From: an uncultured Lachnospiraceae bacterium
Lineage (GTDB): Bacteria > Bacillota > Clostridia > Lachnospirales > Lachnospiraceae
Reading direction: 5' to 3'
DNA length: 64,000 nucleotides
Assembly (NCBI GenBank): GCA_944384125.1
Contig: CALWSF010000006.1
Coordinates: forward strand, 21,961 to 85,960
The notes beneath the pieces are model-generated. The model made no database searches. It was given only the letters and a program-made list of their open reading frames with translations, and was not told where the DNA came from. A program made the position numbers and the translations under genes. This document shows positions 26,316 through 34,088 of this stretch, in pieces; position 1 is the stretch's first letter; every line of letters starts with the position of its first letter.

Positions 26316-27097
26316 GTATCTTCCTCCTTGACGTAACGCCTGCAGGTCAAAATAGCTGCCGCCGCAGCAGCCGTCCCCAGAATCAGTATCTTCCACCAGC
26401 TTCCAGACAGAAACCTGCTCCATCTGTCCGATATGTTTATAAGTGAAATCAGAAATGCCGCCAGATTAAATCCAATATGAAATACCACAGAATAAAAAAT
26501 ATTATTCTCCCGAACTGCTATCCAGGACAGAACCATCCCCATTGCAAAGGCATAGAGAATCCAGACAGGATATATATGACACAGAGCAAAAAAAACTGTG
26601 GAAATCAGAACAGCCCACCTTACAGAAAGCTCTGTTTCAAGCCTCTTAATCATAAATCCCCGAAATACAACTTCCTCCATAACCGGCGCCAGCAGTACAT
26701 TGGTCAGCGCCATCAAAAGCCGATCATAACCGTAAAATGCCGTGGACGTAAAAGATGTATAATTGCCCCATAACCAGGAAATTTCGGGAAGCAGAGTAAG
26801 AAGCGCCGATATTCCGACTGAAAAGCTGAGTCCCATTGCCCCCAGAAGCAATATTTTCTTTCTGCCGTCTTCCGGAACAGAAAGCGAGATCTCCTGCAGA
26901 ACCTTCTCTCTCCGTTTTTTCAGAAACAGCCAGATACAGAACAGCGTTCCCACCGCATAATAAAAGTTTCCGCTTTCCCTGGCAATTTCCTCAGTAGTCC
27001 TGTCTCCTCCGATAAACATTCCGGCTCCCATGAACAAAGATGGCAGCAGTAAATACAGCAGTGCCGGACGAAATGCCCGGATCAGCAGTGCTGTCAT
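26312..27097 (-). CDS. CPBP-family intramembrane metalloprotease
   Basis: About 261 residues, seven or eight membrane helices. The catalytic motif MEEVVFRGFMIKRLE gives the EExxxR signature; the second and third motifs are FALCHIYPVWILY and FYSVVFHIGFN with their conserved His residues. This is the CAAX/Abi protease family, which cleaves within membranes. I prefer the ATG at 27097, preceded by AGAAGG; a TTG at 27136 is possible but has no ribosome site and would overlap the STAS gene. Its stop overlaps the coupling ATPase start, tying it to the secretion operon. Confidence 0.82.
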   Translation of the reverse strand: MTALLIRAFRPALLYLLLPSLFMGAGMFIGGDRTTEEIARESGNFYYAVGTLFCIWLFLKKRREKVLQEISLSVPEDGRKKILLLGAMGLSFSVGISALLTLLPEISWLWGNYTSFTSTAFYGYDRLLMALTNVLLAPVMEEVVFRGFMIKRLETELSVRWAVLISTVFFALCHIYPVWILYAFAMGMVLSWIAVRENNIFYSVVFHIGFNLAAFLISLINISDRWSRFLSGSWWKILILGTAAAAAAILTCRRYVKEEDT

Positions 27098-27125
27098 TTT
27101 CCATACCTTCTGCTGCCAGCTTAAT

Positions 27126-27404
27126 TCACTCTTCAAAAGTCAAAACGGATCCGAAACCCGTCACTTCAAAAATCTCCATAATCTGAGGCGATACATGGCA
27201 TAAAACCATGCTCCCGTCCTCCATGGTTCTGATTTTTTTCTGCGCAGACACAAAGGCCCGCAGCCCCACAGATGATATGTACACCGTTTCCTCCATATCA
27301 ATAATCAGCTCTTTTTCTCCCTCCGCAAGGCAGCTTTTCAGCCTTTTATCCAGTTCGGGAGCTGTCACTGCATCTATTCTTTTAGGTGTTTTTATTTCTG
27401 TCAT
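27126..27404 (-). CDS. STAS-domain anti-sigma factor antagonist-like protein
   Basis: 92 residues forming a single STAS domain. The segment VTAPELDKRLKSCL, the strand KELIIDMEETVYISSVGLRAFV with the SSVGLR phospho-serine site, and the ending IFEVTGFGSVLTFEE match SpoIIAA/RsbV proteins. Such proteins bind RsbW-like kinases and are released by phosphorylation. An RsbW-like gene lies divergent 220 bases away, a natural partner. It is the first gene of the secretion-like operon. No sigma factor gene is adjacent, so the output may be something other than sigma. Confidence 0.85.
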   Translation of the reverse strand: MTEIKTPKRIDAVTAPELDKRLKSCLAEGEKELIIDMEETVYISSVGLRAFVSAQKKIRTMEDGSMVLCHVSPQIMEIFEVTGFGSVLTFEE

Positions 27405-27435
27405 TTTTAATCCGTCCTTCTTAAAAAAATATATA

Positions 27436-27451
27436 ATACCCCTATACCCCT
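27436..27451 (-). promoter_or_regulatory. Repeated GGGGTAT boxes before the STAS gene
   Basis: On the minus strand two GGGGTAT units occur 8 bases apart, next to a TATTATAT stretch, about 30-45 bases before the STAS start. GGGTAT resembles the -10 element of SigB-type promoters, but I see no clear GTTTAA -35 box at the right distance. It could also be an operator. Confidence 0.3.
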
Positions 27452-27625
27452 ATCATATTATGTTATCTTTTAGGGATTTCAAGGTCAACGAATCACACGC
27501 CAGTGGATGGTTTTTTCTCCCAGTGGTCACAGTTCCTCGCTTTTATTTCGGTTAAATATATATTATGATTGTAATCAATCAGAACATTTTTTCCCTGATT
27601 TCTCAACGAAAGGAGACGAGATAAC

Positions 27626-28132
27626 ATGACATGCAATTCAGACGACTGTCGGAGCAATCCGCGCATCATGGCTGCCTCCTCTTTTCTCTCTGAAAATACG
27701 GTATTTCATGACTTTCCAGCCAGTATAAATGAATGGCCTTCCGTATCCCGTTTTTTTTCAGAGTGGGCCGGGAAAAATGAATGCCCTGACTCCTGCGCTC
27801 TTCTTATGGAAATGGCTCTGGAAGAACTCTTTACCAACACAGCAAGCTATGGATACCCTGAAAAAAATGGTTTTATCCTGATCATTCTCTTTTCCGATCC
27901 GGAAAAAAAATATCTTCAGATAACACTGGCAGACAATGGCATACCTTTCAATCCGCTAAAACGCCGTGAGCCGGATATGACTCTTTCTGTGGAGGACATG
28001 CCGGTAGGCGGGCTTGGCATCCATATGGTAAGAAAATTTATGGATCATGCTGAATACAAACGCCATCTGGGCTGTAACATATTTACTTTCCGCAAATATA
28101 TCCCCGAGCAGGAGAAAGGAGATTCTCTATGA
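27626..28132 (+). CDS. RsbW-like ATP-binding (HATPase_c_2) protein
   Basis: 168 residues. The GHKL ATPase motifs are present: the N box MALEELFTNTASYGYPE, the G1 box LADNGIPFNP, and the G2 box VGGLGIHMVRKFMD. This is the anti-sigma kinase type that phosphorylates STAS proteins on serine. AAAGGAG precedes the ATG. It is divergent from the STAS gene that heads the secretion-like operon and overlaps the DUF1292-like gene by 4 bases. In many Clostridia such pairs act in signalling without a dedicated sigma factor. Confidence 0.85.
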   Translation: MTCNSDDCRSNPRIMAASSFLSENTVFHDFPASINEWPSVSRFFSEWAGKNECPDSCALLMEMALEELFTNTASYGYPEKNGFILIILFSDPEKKYLQITLADNGIPFNPLKRREPDMTLSVEDMPVGGLGIHMVRKFMDHAEYKRHLGCNIFTFRKYIPEQEKGDSL

Positions 28133-28494
28133 ACGACAACCTCTACCGTGAAGATTATGAAGCTCTTGTTTTTTCTGATGAACCGGTACCGGAGAAATCC
28201 ACAGAACAGACTCAGGCCCCATCCATGCAGGAAACCATCTCACTTACCACAGAAGACGGATTAAACTATATCTTTATTCCACTGGGAATTTTCAGCGTGG
28301 ATGACAGAGAATATCTGCTGGTCCGGGATTTTGCACAGGAAGATGAAAATATCCATCTTCTTCTCCACACCACGGATGAAAACGGAGACGATTCGTTTGA
28401 GACCGTCAGCGGAGAAGAATTCAACCAGGTCATGCAGGATTTTGAAAATTTCATATCCCACATATCATCAGAAGAGCAGAGCATGCCGGATTAA
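28129..28494 (+). CDS. DUF1292-like acidic protein
   Basis: 121 residues, acidic. The central part ISLTTEDGLNYIFIPLGIFSVDDREYLLV and the segment DDSFETVSGEEFNQVMQDFENF follow the pattern of DUF1292 (YrzB-type) proteins of Firmicutes. The function of that family is unknown. The start overlaps the RsbW-like gene by 4 bases, so the two are translated together. It is convergent with the LytTR gene, leaving only 5 bases between stops. Confidence 0.7.
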   Translation: MNDNLYREDYEALVFSDEPVPEKSTEQTQAPSMQETISLTTEDGLNYIFIPLGIFSVDDREYLLVRDFAQEDENIHLLLHTTDENGDDSFETVSGEEFNQVMQDFENFISHISSEEQSMPD

Positions 28495-28499
28495 ATATA

Positions 28500-29225
28500 T
28501 TATAATCTTTTCTGATTTCCGGAATATCCTGCCCACTGAAGGCGAATCTGTGTCTTTTTCCTTCTGGACAGCGGAATCGTCTCTCCGTCACAAAGTATTA
28601 TCTCCTGTCGTCCCACAGCCTTTATCCACGCCAGATTGACAACTATGTCTCTGTAACACTCCACAAAACGTCCGTCACTGCACAGCCTGCGCGATATATC
28701 TTTAATAGAATTTTTTATTTTTATTTTTTTCCCCCAGATAAGACGAATATAAACGGCTCTCCGAATACACTCAACAAAGACAATGTCCCGATAAAATATG
28801 GACTGTTTTTTTCCGTCCGCCTCTATTTCCAGCCTGGGATCCGCACCGGTTTCCAGGATGATATCCATGGAATCAAGCAACAGTTTCTCTGCCATGTCCT
28901 GAGATTTAAGAATATAGCGGAAAGCAGAAACCGTATATCCCTCCAGCACATAATCCATATAATCCGTGTAAATAATAATGGGAACATTCCGATCCTGACG
29001 CCGTATCCGGCGAAGCAGTTCCATTCCTCCGTCTTCTGCTTTTCCGGGTTCAATAATAATTGCCTCAAAGGAATCGGGAAAATACGATTCCAGAAACACA
29101 TCAAAATTCTCATATCTGCGGATAAAGCCTTCTTCAGTCTGAGGCATACCGCTGTAATGCGACTCCAGACACTTTATTGTTTTTTCACAGCTTTCCATAT
29201 TTTCATCCACAACAGCAATTATCAT
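28500..29225 (-). CDS. LytTR-family response regulator with altered phosphorylation site
   Basis: 241 residues: receiver domain 1-120 and LytTR DNA-binding domain 140-235 (KQSIFYRDIVFVECIRRAVYI, RFVECYRDIVVNLAWIK). The receiver keeps the acidic pair Asp7-Glu8, a Thr (IIIYTDYMD) and the Lys in FRYILKS. The usual phospho-Asp is Glu59 (AIIIEPGK). Such a change often gives a phosphorylation-independent regulator. No histidine kinase lies beside it. It probably controls nearby genes, perhaps the plus-strand membrane genes upstream of it. Confidence 0.8.
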   Translation of the reverse strand: MIIAVVDENMESCEKTIKCLESHYSGMPQTEEGFIRRYENFDVFLESYFPDSFEAIIIEPGKAEDGGMELLRRIRRQDRNVPIIIYTDYMDYVLEGYTVSAFRYILKSQDMAEKLLLDSMDIILETGADPRLEIEADGKKQSIFYRDIVFVECIRRAVYIRLIWGKKIKIKNSIKDISRRLCSDGRFVECYRDIVVNLAWIKAVGRQEIILCDGETIPLSRRKKTQIRLQWAGYSGNQKRL

Positions 29226-29531
29226 TCTTTATACCCGCCTCGCCAAATCCGGAATATTTACCAAAAAATGCTTTCATTTATATAGGTACATAAAACTTCA
29301 AAAACTCTTACTCAAATTTATTTTTTTTTAAACATAAAAAAATACAGACACCGGCACAGCTGGTAGTCTGTCTCATATTTCTACATTATTCCGCTTTATT
29401 TTATCCTGTTGTCAGCATTTCTTTCCAGTGTCAAAGATGCCGCATCAGGCATCAAAAACATCCGTCCGGGACGGAAAATTATATTCAGATTTAAATTTCC
29501 GGAAAATCAGGACACTTTTTTGATGTATGTA
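29226..29531. other. Intergenic region without recognisable gene
   Basis: About 300 AT-rich bases between the divergent LytTR gene and the membrane-protein gene. I see no conserved gene, tRNA or riboswitch. It is the likely site of control by the LytTR regulator. A promoter for the plus-strand genes follows directly. Confidence 0.5.
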
Positions 29532-29560
29532 TTGAAAAACCACATATATTCGTATAAAAT
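29532..29560 (+). promoter_or_regulatory. Promoter of the membrane protein-prsW pair
   Basis: TTGAAA at 29532 and TAAAAT at 29555 with a 17-base spacer, 85 bases before the start at 29645. Confidence 0.5.
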
Positions 29561-29644
29561 GTACTGCACATGGCCGCAAACACAGAGCTATTTACTTTCC
29601 ATAGTTTATATCCCTTGTTCCGAAACTTAAACCGGAGGATGCTT

Positions 29645-30268
29645 ATGGTTGAAATTTTTGATAATCTGACACAATTTCTTGCCGCATTCATTGCCTGCCT
29701 TCTGTCATCCATACTATATCTTCGCAGCCGCAGGCAGCCTTATTTTCTTCTGGCCTGTTTTTACGGCTGTTTTATGCTGTCAGGGATCTACTGGATGCTT
29801 TATACCATTCTGATTACCGATTCTCCCCCCATGTTTTACGTGGCAGATATCGGCTGGATATCAGGATATCTTTTTCTGTATCTGCTCCAGGACGCCCTGT
29901 CTGACAGCCATGAACGGGCTTTCAAATGCAGAAGTATGTGGCTTGCTCCGCTTATTGAGATTCCATTAACAGCATATTTTATCAGTATAGGAACTGTAAT
30001 TTACAACCTTATTACCGGCGGTATTTTTCTGACTCTTGTCCTGCGGTCTGTCCGGGGATTTGTATATCAGCGAAAGCAGCCTGGCTCTAAAAAATGGTAT
30101 TTTCATTTTTCGCTCCTGTGTTTTCTTATGCTTGAAAACTGCCTTTGGCTTTCCAGCTATCCATGGGTAAGTAATACTTTGACAAATCCCTATTTCTGGA
30201 TCGATTTTACAGTAACAGCATCACTATTCTGCATGCTTCCTGCTGTGAGAAAGGCGGTAAACCAATGA
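29645..30268 (+). CDS. Multi-pass membrane protein, unknown function
   Basis: 207 residues with about six or seven hydrophobic helices (for example FLAAFIACLLSSILYL, FLLACFYGCFMLSGIYWML, IGTVIYNLITGGIFLTLVL). No catalytic motif is visible. The topology recalls the sensor part of 7TM receptors, but there is no kinase domain. GGAGG lies 6 bases before the ATG at 29645; longer readings lack a ribosome site. The stop overlaps the PrsW-like gene by 4 bases, so the pair is co-translated and may form a complex. Confidence 0.6.
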   Translation: MVEIFDNLTQFLAAFIACLLSSILYLRSRRQPYFLLACFYGCFMLSGIYWMLYTILITDSPPMFYVADIGWISGYLFLYLLQDALSDSHERAFKCRSMWLAPLIEIPLTAYFISIGTVIYNLITGGIFLTLVLRSVRGFVYQRKQPGSKKWYFHFSLLCFLMLENCLWLSSYPWVSNTLTNPYFWIDFTVTASLFCMLPAVRKAVNQ

Positions 30269-30912
30269 CTTACATAGAAAATATTTTTGTGTGCATCGCT
30301 GCTCCCCTGCTCATCACAGCTCTCTGTATGGGCAGAAGATACCTTCGTTTTTTTCTTTTCTGCTTTGCCGGAATGGGAGCATGCATGCTCTCAGCATATA
30401 TTAATACCTTTATTGCCTCCCTTTATGGAGCATCCCCCTTCAATACCACAGCCGAAATTGCTCCTGTTGTGGAAGAAATCATGAAATTTCTTCCCCTTTT
30501 GTTTTATCTTCTGGTATTTGAGCCTGAGCCCGATAAAATAAAAAATGCCATCCTGACCATCGCTGCCGGATTCGCTACATTTGAAAACATTTTCCATCTG
30601 ATAGACAACGGTGCACAGAATATAAGTTTTCTGCTGATGCGGGGATTTGGAGCAGGAGCCATGCATATTATCTGCGGCGCAATCATCGGAAGCGGACTTA
30701 CCTATGTATGGCGGAGAGAATGGCTGAAAATTGCCGGTACACTGGGACTTTTAGGCGCATCCATTGCATTTCACGGAATCTACAATCTGCTCATCGCCTA
30801 TGGCGGAGAAGTGCAGTATATCGCTTATGTTCTCCCGGTACTTACTGTTTTTCTGAGTATTATATTAAGCAAGCTGGTTTTCCCAAAACTCCGGGATAAA
30901 ATTTCAGCATAG
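30265..30912 (+). CDS. PrsW-family intramembrane protease
   Basis: 215 residues, about seven membrane helices. The conserved motifs are VVEEIMKFLPLLFYL (the EExxK pair), GFATFENIFHL, MHIICGAIIGSGL and SIAFHGIYNLL, which together fit PrsW-type proteases. PrsW in Bacillus starts the breakdown of the anti-sigma factor RsiW. It is coupled to the multi-pass membrane gene before it. Together with the CPBP protease and the STAS/RsbW pair, this makes two membrane proteases in a short regulatory region beside the secretion-like cluster. Confidence 0.82.
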   Translation: MTYIENIFVCIAAPLLITALCMGRRYLRFFLFCFAGMGACMLSAYINTFIASLYGASPFNTTAEIAPVVEEIMKFLPLLFYLLVFEPEPDKIKNAILTIAAGFATFENIFHLIDNGAQNISFLLMRGFGAGAMHIICGAIIGSGLTYVWRREWLKIAGTLGLLGASIAFHGIYNLLIAYGGEVQYIAYVLPVLTVFLSIILSKLVFPKLRDKISA

Positions 30913-30954
30913 TTTTTCTTTTCCGCCGGATTATTATCCGGCAGACAAAACAGC

Positions 30955-30989
30955 AATGCCCCCGGCTCTGTATCACTGCCGGGGGCATT
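30955..30989. terminator. Bidirectional-type terminator between prsW and guaA
   Basis: AATGCCCCCGGC pairs with GCCGGGGGCATT across an 11-base loop, between two convergent genes. A T-rich stretch follows in each direction, though neither has a long T-run. Confidence 0.65.
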
Positions 30990-31039
30990 ATATATAACAT
31001 TATCTTATTTTATACAGATTCTGCCTGCTCCATATCTGT

Positions 31040-32332
31040 TTACTCAAATTCTATGGTTGCCGGCGGCTTCGGAGACATATCATAGCATACTCTGTTTACA
31101 TTGTCCACTTCTGCCAGGATACGATCCGTAACCTTCTGCAGCACATCCCAGTCCACACGCTCAATGGTGGCGCTCATGGCGTCAATCGTATTGATAGCGC
31201 GGATAATTACCATGTAATCAAAGGATCTTGCATTGTTTTTCACTCCGACTGACTTGAAATTCGGCACAACTGTGAAATACTGCCATACCTTCTTATCCAG
31301 TCCGGCCTTCTCAAATTCCTCTCTCAGAATCGCATCGGATTCGCGCACTGCCTCCAGACGATCCCTTGTAATGGCGCCCAGACATCTTACTCCGAGTCCC
31401 GGTCCCGGGAACGGCTGACGGTAAACCATACTGTGGGGAAGCCCAAACTCTACACCGCAGGCACGGACCTCATCCTTGAAAAGCTGCTTTAACGGCTCTA
31501 CCAGCTTAAATTTCAGATCTTTCGGAAGTCCGCCCACATTGTGATGGGATTTTACCATCTTGGCTGTCTTTGTTCCGCTTTCGATGATGTCAGGATAAAT
31601 CGTTCCCTGTCCGAGGAATTCGATTCCTTCAAGTTTTCTCGCCTCTTCCTCAAACACACGGATAAATTCTCCGCCTATAATTTTACGTTTCTGCTCGGGA
31701 TCCGATACATTCTCCAGTTTGCCCAGGAAACGCTCTGATGCATCCACATAGATCAGATTTGCATGAAGCTGATCGCGGAATACCTGCACTACACTCTCTG
31801 ACTCATTTTTGCGCATAAGTCCATGATTTACATGCACGCATACCAGCTGCTGACCGATTGCCTTAATTAACAGAGCAGCCACAACGGATGAATCAACACC
31901 GCCTGACAGAGCAAGAAGTACTTTCCCGTCGCCTACCTGACGGCGGATCAGCTCAACCTGATCCTCAATAAAGTTTTTCATATTCCAGTTTGCCTTTGCC
32001 CCGCACGTGTCAAAAACAAATTTTTTGAGTGTCTCCTCATCCGGCAGCTCTTTAAGCTGCGTCTCACATTTAGAGGATGGATAATCGACAGAAATGACAG
32101 GATAGTCCAAATCATATAATTCCGGCCGAACCTCCACAGCCCTGCCGTCCACAACTCTGTTTTCCCCTCCATTGAGGATGATTCCTTTTACATTGTCCAG
32201 CGCCTTCAGTTCTTCCACTGTGATATCGTGGGGATGAATTTCACTGTACACGCCAAGATCACGAATCCGGCGCGCCAGCACGGTATTTTCCGTACTGCCC
32301 AAATCAAGAACTACAATCATATCCTGTTTCAC
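31040..32332 (-). CDS. guaA: GMP synthase with reduced glutaminase domain
   Basis: 430 residues; the usual length is about 510-525. The ATP pyrophosphatase part is complete, with SGGVDSS at 143-149, VHVNHGLMRKNE and the C-terminal dimerisation domain ending MSPKPPATIEFE. It turns XMP into GMP. The N-terminal part keeps only the opening of the class I glutaminase fold (LARRIRDLGVYSEIHP, GIILNGGENRV). It reads PVISVDYPSSKCE where other family members have GVCYGMQ and lacks the later His and Glu of the triad. About 85 residues are missing. The enzyme should use ammonia or a separate glutaminase. A GTG at 32332 after AAAGGAG is the likely start. Confidence 0.9.
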   Translation of the reverse strand: MKQDMIVVLDLGSTENTVLARRIRDLGVYSEIHPHDITVEELKALDNVKGIILNGGENRVVDGRAVEVRPELYDLDYPVISVDYPSSKCETQLKELPDEETLKKFVFDTCGAKANWNMKNFIEDQVELIRRQVGDGKVLLALSGGVDSSVVAALLIKAIGQQLVCVHVNHGLMRKNESESVVQVFRDQLHANLIYVDASERFLGKLENVSDPEQKRKIIGGEFIRVFEEEARKLEGIEFLGQGTIYPDIIESGTKTAKMVKSHHNVGGLPKDLKFKLVEPLKQLFKDEVRACGVEFGLPHSMVYRQPFPGPGLGVRCLGAITRDRLEAVRESDAILREEFEKAGLDKKVWQYFTVVPNFKSVGVKNNARSFDYMVIIRAINTIDAMSATIERVDWDVLQKVTDRILAEVDNVNRVCYDMSPKPPATIEFE

Positions 32333-32488
32333 GGTCTGTCTCTCCTTTGTATTTTAAGATTAACCGCCCCGCCTTTGACGGACTGGCTGTTTTTATTATA
32401 ACTTACTGTTTTCAAAAAAGCACCCGTAATTTACCAATTCCCGCTATTTTTACAGGTATTTCATTCCGCGGTCTTTCCCGCCGCCATT

Positions 32489-33454
32489 TTACATATTAAC
32501 CACATGAATAGGCCTGCCTTCAAGAAATGCCCGTATATTTTCCGCCGTAGCATCCATGATTCTCTGGCGGGCTGCCTGCGCCGCCCAGGAAATATGAGGC
32601 GTAATAATGCAGTTTTGAGCATACAGAAGCGGATTATCTCCCCGAATCGGCTCAGTGGAAACCACGTCCAGACCGGCTGCATACACTTTTCCACTGTTCA
32701 GAGCCTCAGCCAGATCTTTTTCCACAATCAGGGGACCTCTGCTGTTATTGATAATAATAACTCCATCCTTCATCTTCTCTATATTTGTCCTGTTAATAAT
32801 CCCCTCTGTCCCGGGGAAAAGCGGACAGTGAAGGAAAATCACATCGGACCGGGAAAACAGCTCATCCAGGCCCACATATTCCGCCACTTTTCTTCCTTCC
32901 TCACATTCCTGCGGATCGCACGCAATTACCTTCATATCCATGGCATTTAAAATCCTTGCAGTCGCCTGCCCGATCCGCCCCAGTCCGATTATACCTGCAG
33001 TCTTTCCGTAAAGTTCTATCATGGGGAAATCCCAGTAACACCAGTCGTCACTCTTTTCCCACTTTCCCTCTTTGACCGTCCTGTCATGATGACCGTAATG
33101 AGAACAGATCTCAAGAAGAAGACCGACTGCATACTGCCCCACAATCTGTGTTCCGTAGGATGGCACATTTACAACGGGAATGCCCTTTTGGGCCGCATAT
33201 CCGTAATCCACCACATTATATCCCGTTGCCAGAACAGCAATAAGCTTCAGATCAGGACATGCATCGATGACTGCCCGTGAAATCGGGGTCTTGTTGGTAA
33301 CAGCGATCTCCGCACCTTTCAGCCTCTTTGCTATCAGCGGAGAGTCCACAGTTGACGTTCTGTCATAAACCGTAACATTTCCCAGTTTCTGAAGCGGTCC
33401 CCAGCTCAAATCTCCCGGATTTTCCGTATATCCGTCCAAAACTACTATTTCCAT
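32489..33454 (-). CDS. D-2-hydroxyacid dehydrogenase
   Basis: 321 residues. The NAD-binding motif is GIIGLGRIGQATARIL. The catalytic Arg is in IINNSRGPLI, the Glu in GLDVVSTEPI, and the His in CIITPHISWAA. This is the family of glycerate, lactate and phosphoglycerate dehydrogenases; the pattern is closest to hydroxypyruvate/glycerate types. The ATG at 33454 has AAGGAGA just upstream. The gene sits close behind the prolyl-deacylase gene. The substrate cannot be told from sequence. Confidence 0.88.
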   Translation of the reverse strand: MEIVVLDGYTENPGDLSWGPLQKLGNVTVYDRTSTVDSPLIAKRLKGAEIAVTNKTPISRAVIDACPDLKLIAVLATGYNVVDYGYAAQKGIPVVNVPSYGTQIVGQYAVGLLLEICSHYGHHDRTVKEGKWEKSDDWCYWDFPMIELYGKTAGIIGLGRIGQATARILNAMDMKVIACDPQECEEGRKVAEYVGLDELFSRSDVIFLHCPLFPGTEGIINRTNIEKMKDGVIIINNSRGPLIVEKDLAEALNSGKVYAAGLDVVSTEPIRGDNPLLYAQNCIITPHISWAAQAARQRIMDATAENIRAFLEGRPIHVVNM

Positions 33455-33474
33455 ACAGTCTCCTTTCCGGTCTT

Positions 33475-33975
33475 TCATGCCTGCCGGTCAAAAGAAGCAA
33501 AACAGATTTTATTTCCATGATCTTCTATCAGCCTTTTCAAATCAGAAAAAGCGAGCCAGACAGAGGCCGTGTTATCATTGGGATGAACTCCCACAGATTT
33601 ATCACTCTGAAGATCTTTATCGAATACCACTATTACCGATTTATCGTCATTATTTAAAACTCCGAAAGGCGAAACACATCCCTGCTCCACACATAAATAT
33701 TTCTGCAGGCGTTCGGCAGAAGCAAAACTCAGTTTTGTGCTTCCTATCTGTCCGGCCAGCGCTTTCAAATCAATTCTCTTTTCTTCCGGAGCCGTAACCA
33801 GATAATGAATCTTTCCCTTTGCATCCCGCAGAAAAAGATTTTTGCACACTGTCCCCTTTTTTGTAATCCCGGCCGCATCCATCTCCTCCATGGTGTAAAC
33901 CGGCTCATGCTCCATACATTCAAAGGCAATTCCTTTTTCATTCAGAAGATCATATACCCCTTGTCTGTTATACAT
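33475..33975 (-). CDS. ProX/YbaK-type misacylated-tRNA deacylase
   Basis: 166 residues. The segments HEPVYTMEEMDAAG, KNLFLRDAKGKIHYLV and the conserved Lys in RIDLKAL fit the YbaK/ProX editing fold. VSPFGVLNNDDKSVIVVFDKDL and GVHPNDNTASVWL are typical of the PrdX/ProXp-ala branch, which removes alanine wrongly attached to tRNA-Pro. It acts in trans as a proofreading enzyme. The hydroxyacid dehydrogenase gene follows 20 bases downstream. Confidence 0.88.
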   Translation of the reverse strand: MYNRQGVYDLLNEKGIAFECMEHEPVYTMEEMDAAGITKKGTVCKNLFLRDAKGKIHYLVTAPEEKRIDLKALAGQIGSTKLSFASAERLQKYLCVEQGCVSPFGVLNNDDKSVIVVFDKDLQSDKSVGVHPNDNTASVWLAFSDLKRLIEDHGNKICFASFDRQA

Positions 33976-34088
33976 ATCGTTCCTCCCAAAGCCGCATTAA
34001 TAGTCCCGAACGGGATTTTACTGCCATTATAGGAAACGTAAAACTGCTTGTCAATACAACAGAAGCAGGACGCTCAGGCAAACTGTCA

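Noticed and set aside
8635-27404. Ordinary integrative conjugative element.
   Set aside because: No relaxase, integrase, excisionase, replication gene or att-like direct repeats are seen in the window, and the flanks are core genes. It is not fully excluded, because a mobile origin could be decayed.
28261-28484. Short minus-strand frames opposite the DUF1292-like gene.
   Set aside because: They have no ribosome site and are opposite a gene that is translationally coupled to the RsbW-like gene.
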